A stretch of 64,000 nucleotides of DNA from Amnibacterium endophyticum (lineage in GTDB: Bacteria; Actinomycetota; Actinomycetes; Actinomycetales; Microbacteriaceae). The translations under genes were made by a program, and so were the position numbers. This document shows, piece by piece, positions 62,302 through 64,000 of this stretch. The stretch is taken from contig NZ_JBHUEA010000001.1 in assembly GCF_042680685.1 (NCBI RefSeq), positions 124,001 through 188,000 of the forward strand, written 5' to 3'. How positions within the stretch are numbered: position 1 is the stretch's first letter; each line of letters opens with the position of its first letter. Below the pieces are notes generated by a model. It did no database searches. It saw only the letters and a program-made list of their open reading frames with translations, and was not told the origin of the DNA.

Positions 62302-64000
62302 GCCGGCACCTCCTCGCGCTGCACCGTCGCAGCCTGCTCCGGCCGGAGGGCCTGGACCTCGGGCGGCAGCGGGCTGCGCTCGATCGAACGGACATCGAGC
62401 CGGTGCGGCGCGACCGCGGCCTGCGGCCGGAAGCGCGTCGCCAGCCGACGGGTGGGCAGGGCGAGCAGGAAGGTCAGCCCGAGCACGAGGCCCTGCACCG
62501 CCAGCACGAGGAGCCCGAGCGGCGTCCCCGTGTTGGACGGGCCGCGGCGCACCACCTCGCCGGTCGCCTCCGGGTCCAGCCCGCCGAAGCGGTACAGGGT
62601 GCCGGACGCCGTCGACGAGACGCTCGTGAGCAGCGGGTTCGCGCCCAGTACGGCCTGCGCCTCCGCGAGCGCGGCGCGGCCGGTCGCGTCGCCGGCACCC
62701 GGCACGAGCAGCACGTAGCCGATGCGGAACCGGTCGAGCGAGGCGCGGAGGTCGTCGCCCGTCGGCTGCACGAGACCGGCCGCGAGGCGCGCGAGCGCCC
62801 GGCTCTCGCCGAAGCCGGCGGTCGACGTGAGCGTCGAGGTGCGCTCCATCGTCTGGCCCTCGCCGCGGTAGAGCCGCTTGCGGAACCCGCCGTCCTCCTG
62901 CGGCTGCAGCGTCAGCAGCCCGAGGTCCGGCACCGTCCTCGACTCGGCCGCGACGAGCGGCGGCACCGTCGCCGACGTGCCGGGGCGCACCTGCGAGGTG
63001 CCGAGCAGCACGCCGACGAGCAGCGGCGACGCGGCGGCGAGCAGGGCGAGCACCGCGGTGAAGCCGACGCCCGCGGCCCCGAGTGCGCGCACCTGCGAGG
63101 CGAGCCGCCCGGGCCGGCCCGGCAGCGGCACGACCGCGCCGGCGGACAGCCGGTCGAGCCCGACGACCGCCGCCTCCAGCACCGCGAGCCAGGCGAGGCT
63201 GAGGCCCGCGCCCGACCACGCGGGGATCGGCACCTCGCCGTCGGCGACGACGAGCAGCCGCGTCGCCAGCACGGCGGCGACCAGGCCGCCGACGCCCGCG
63301 ACGCCGATGCGCATCGGCAGACTGCGGCCCGGCCAGAAGAGGCCGACGAGCGCGAGCAGCAGCAGCGGCGCGCCGAGCGACCAGACGAAGATCGCAGACG
63401 CGGCGCCGGTCAGCCCGAGGGGCTCCGTCAGCGCCTCCCAGGACCGCTCCGTCCAGGCGGGCCAGCCGACGACCAGCTGCAGCGCGGTCGAGAGCTGCTC
63501 CGGCAGCCCCAGCACGTGCGCCTCCGGCTCGGCGGTCGCCACCGGGCCCGGGTCCGCGAGCACGCCGAGCAGCCGGCCGTGCAGCGCCTGCTCCGCGATC
63601 AGCGGGGCGAAGAGCACCAGCGTCGGCAGGGGCAGCGGCAGGACCCGGCGCACCCGGCCGCCGTCGCGCCGCCTCCTGCGGCCGATCACGACCGCCGCGA
63701 GCCACGTCGCTGCGAGCAGCGGCAGCAGGCTCGGCGAGCACGCGGCGATCAGGGCGCCCAGCAGGCCGAGCCAGGCGGACGCGGTCCACGACCGCCGCAC
63801 CGACAGGGCGGCGAGCAGCGCGAACGGCGCCGCCAGATGCACGAGCACGCCCGCGATCCGGCCCTGGTCGAGGGCGAGCAGCAGGGTCGGCGACGCCGCC
63901 CACAGCAGCGCGCCGACGACGCGCAGCGGTGCGCGCCGGGTGAAGCGCGCGGTGGCGAGCCAGCCGCCGGCGGCCGCGATCGGCAGCGCGAGGACCCACA
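62292..64000 (-). CDS. Large membrane protein of a glycosyltransferase locus, C-terminal part (cut by window edge)
   Basis: The last 569 residues of a longer protein; the 5' end is outside the window. About ten membrane segments are visible (for example ASPTLLLALDQGRIAGVLVH, WLGLLGALIAACSPSLLPLL, AIFVWSLGAPLLLLALVGLF). A soluble extracellular loop carries LQPQEDGGFRKRLYRGEGQT and FRIGYVLLVPGAGDATG, and a short basic tail ends the protein. This matches the C-terminal half of actinobacterial GT2 proteins encoded before DUF5719, whose catalytic GT2 domain is N-terminal. That domain cannot be confirmed here. Confidence 0.75.
   Translation of the reverse strand, partial: WVLALPIAAAGGWLATARFTRRAPLRVVGALLWAASPTLLLALDQGRIAGVLVHLAAPFALLAALSVRRSWTASAWLGLLGALIAACSPSLLPLLAATWLAAVVIGRRRRRDGGRVRRVLPLPLPTLVLFAPLIAEQALHGRLLGVLADPGPVATAEPEAHVLGLPEQLSTALQLVVGWPAWTERSWEALTEPLGLTGAASAIFVWSLGAPLLLLALVGLFWPGRSLPMRIGVAGVGGLVAAVLATRLLVVADGEVPIPAWSGAGLSLAWLAVLEAAVVGLDRLSAGAVVPLPGRPGRLASQVRALGAAGVGFTAVLALLAAASPLLVGVLLGTSQVRPGTSATVPPLVAAESRTVPDLGLLTLQPQEDGGFRKRLYRGEGQTMERTSTLTSTAGFGESRALARLAAGLVQPTGDDLRASLDRFRIGYVLLVPGAGDATGRAALAEAQAVLGANPLLTSVSSTASGTLYRFGGLDPEATGEVVRRGPSNTGTPLGLLVLAVQGLVLGLTFLLALPTRRLATRFRPQAAVAPHRLDVRSIERSPLPPEVQALRPEQAATVQREEVPAWR

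Overview
The window is 64 kb of very GC-rich (low-to-mid 70s % by eye) actinobacterial chromosome. Gene content, many GTG starts, 1-8 nt stop/start overlaps and the order whiB1-pdtaS ... secA ... hpf-comF-lpqB-mtrB-mtrA ... ahcY ... DUF3499 point to the family Microbacteriaceae (Curtobacterium/Clavibacter-like). The genus cannot be fixed from sequence alone. The gene order resembles the Mycobacterium tuberculosis Rv3219-Rv3259 region. About 64 protein genes and one tRNA-Lys(CTT) are supported.

Layout. 1-7.2 kb: 5' part of otsA (trehalose-6-phosphate synthase), a fructosamine-kinase-like gene, and a tetR-MMPL-YhgE export operon with two operator-like sites around the tetR -10. 7.2-8.8 kb: tandem repeats and an MscS channel. 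8.8-15.5 kb: a gamma-glutamylation catabolic cluster (GntR regulator, SDR, aldehyde dehydrogenase, class I amidotransferase-type hydrolase, glutamine-synthetase-like ligase) divergent from an ethanolamine-type permease. Two near-identical 20-bp inverted repeats lie in the divergent promoter. 15.5-21.8 kb: GH15 hydrolase, SRPBCC protein, GH38 alpha-mannosidase, DUF3263 protein, tRNA-Lys. 21.8-25.3 kb: Bcp peroxiredoxin, WhiB1-like Fe-S regulator, a repeat-filled gap and a PdtaS-type kinase. 25.3-30 kb: ADC-lyase-like enzyme, CpaE-like and SAF/CpaB-like pair, a small HTH protein, a protein that reads as two tandem Sm/Hfq-like domains, and an Rv3235-family protein. 30-37.5 kb: secA, then a CUT1 sugar transporter (no ATPase) and a DUF559 nuclease-like gene flanked by three copies of one palindrome; this block separates secA from hpf. 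37.5-43.1 kb: hpf, comF, lpqB, mtrB, mtrA. 43.2-49.3 kb: divergent membrane protein-DUF4129-DUF4350-MoxR-DUF58 operon and a PRC-barrel protein. 49.5-51 kb: a lower-GC pair of secreted proteins. 51-56.5 kb: SpoIIM-like and RDD proteins, an acidic membrane-anchored protein, ahcY, DUF3499. 56.6-64 kb: metallopeptidase-family protein, DUF4397 protein plus class F sortase, Ppm1-like glycosyltransferase, acyltransferase-3, DUF5719 protein, and the 3' part of a large membrane protein of a glycosyltransferase locus.

How genes work together. Most of the window is envelope biology: SecA export, MtrAB/LpqB cell-wall signalling, the MoxR/DUF58 chaperone-like block, sortase with substrate, polyprenol-mannose synthesis and acyl transfer. 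The clearest self-contained metabolic unit is the gamma-glutamyl pathway. Its alcohol-dehydrogenase-type SDR and ethanolamine-type permease fit ethanolamine or another amino-alcohol better than putrescine.

Most unusual signals: a degenerate ABC-ATPase-like domain fused to the MMPL transporter; the duplicated Sm/Hfq-like protein near secA; several families of dispersed intergenic palindromes; and a set of promoters with a -10 hexamer 6-7 nt before the start codon (leaderless mRNAs). All functional statements are inferred from reading the sequence; no database search was run.
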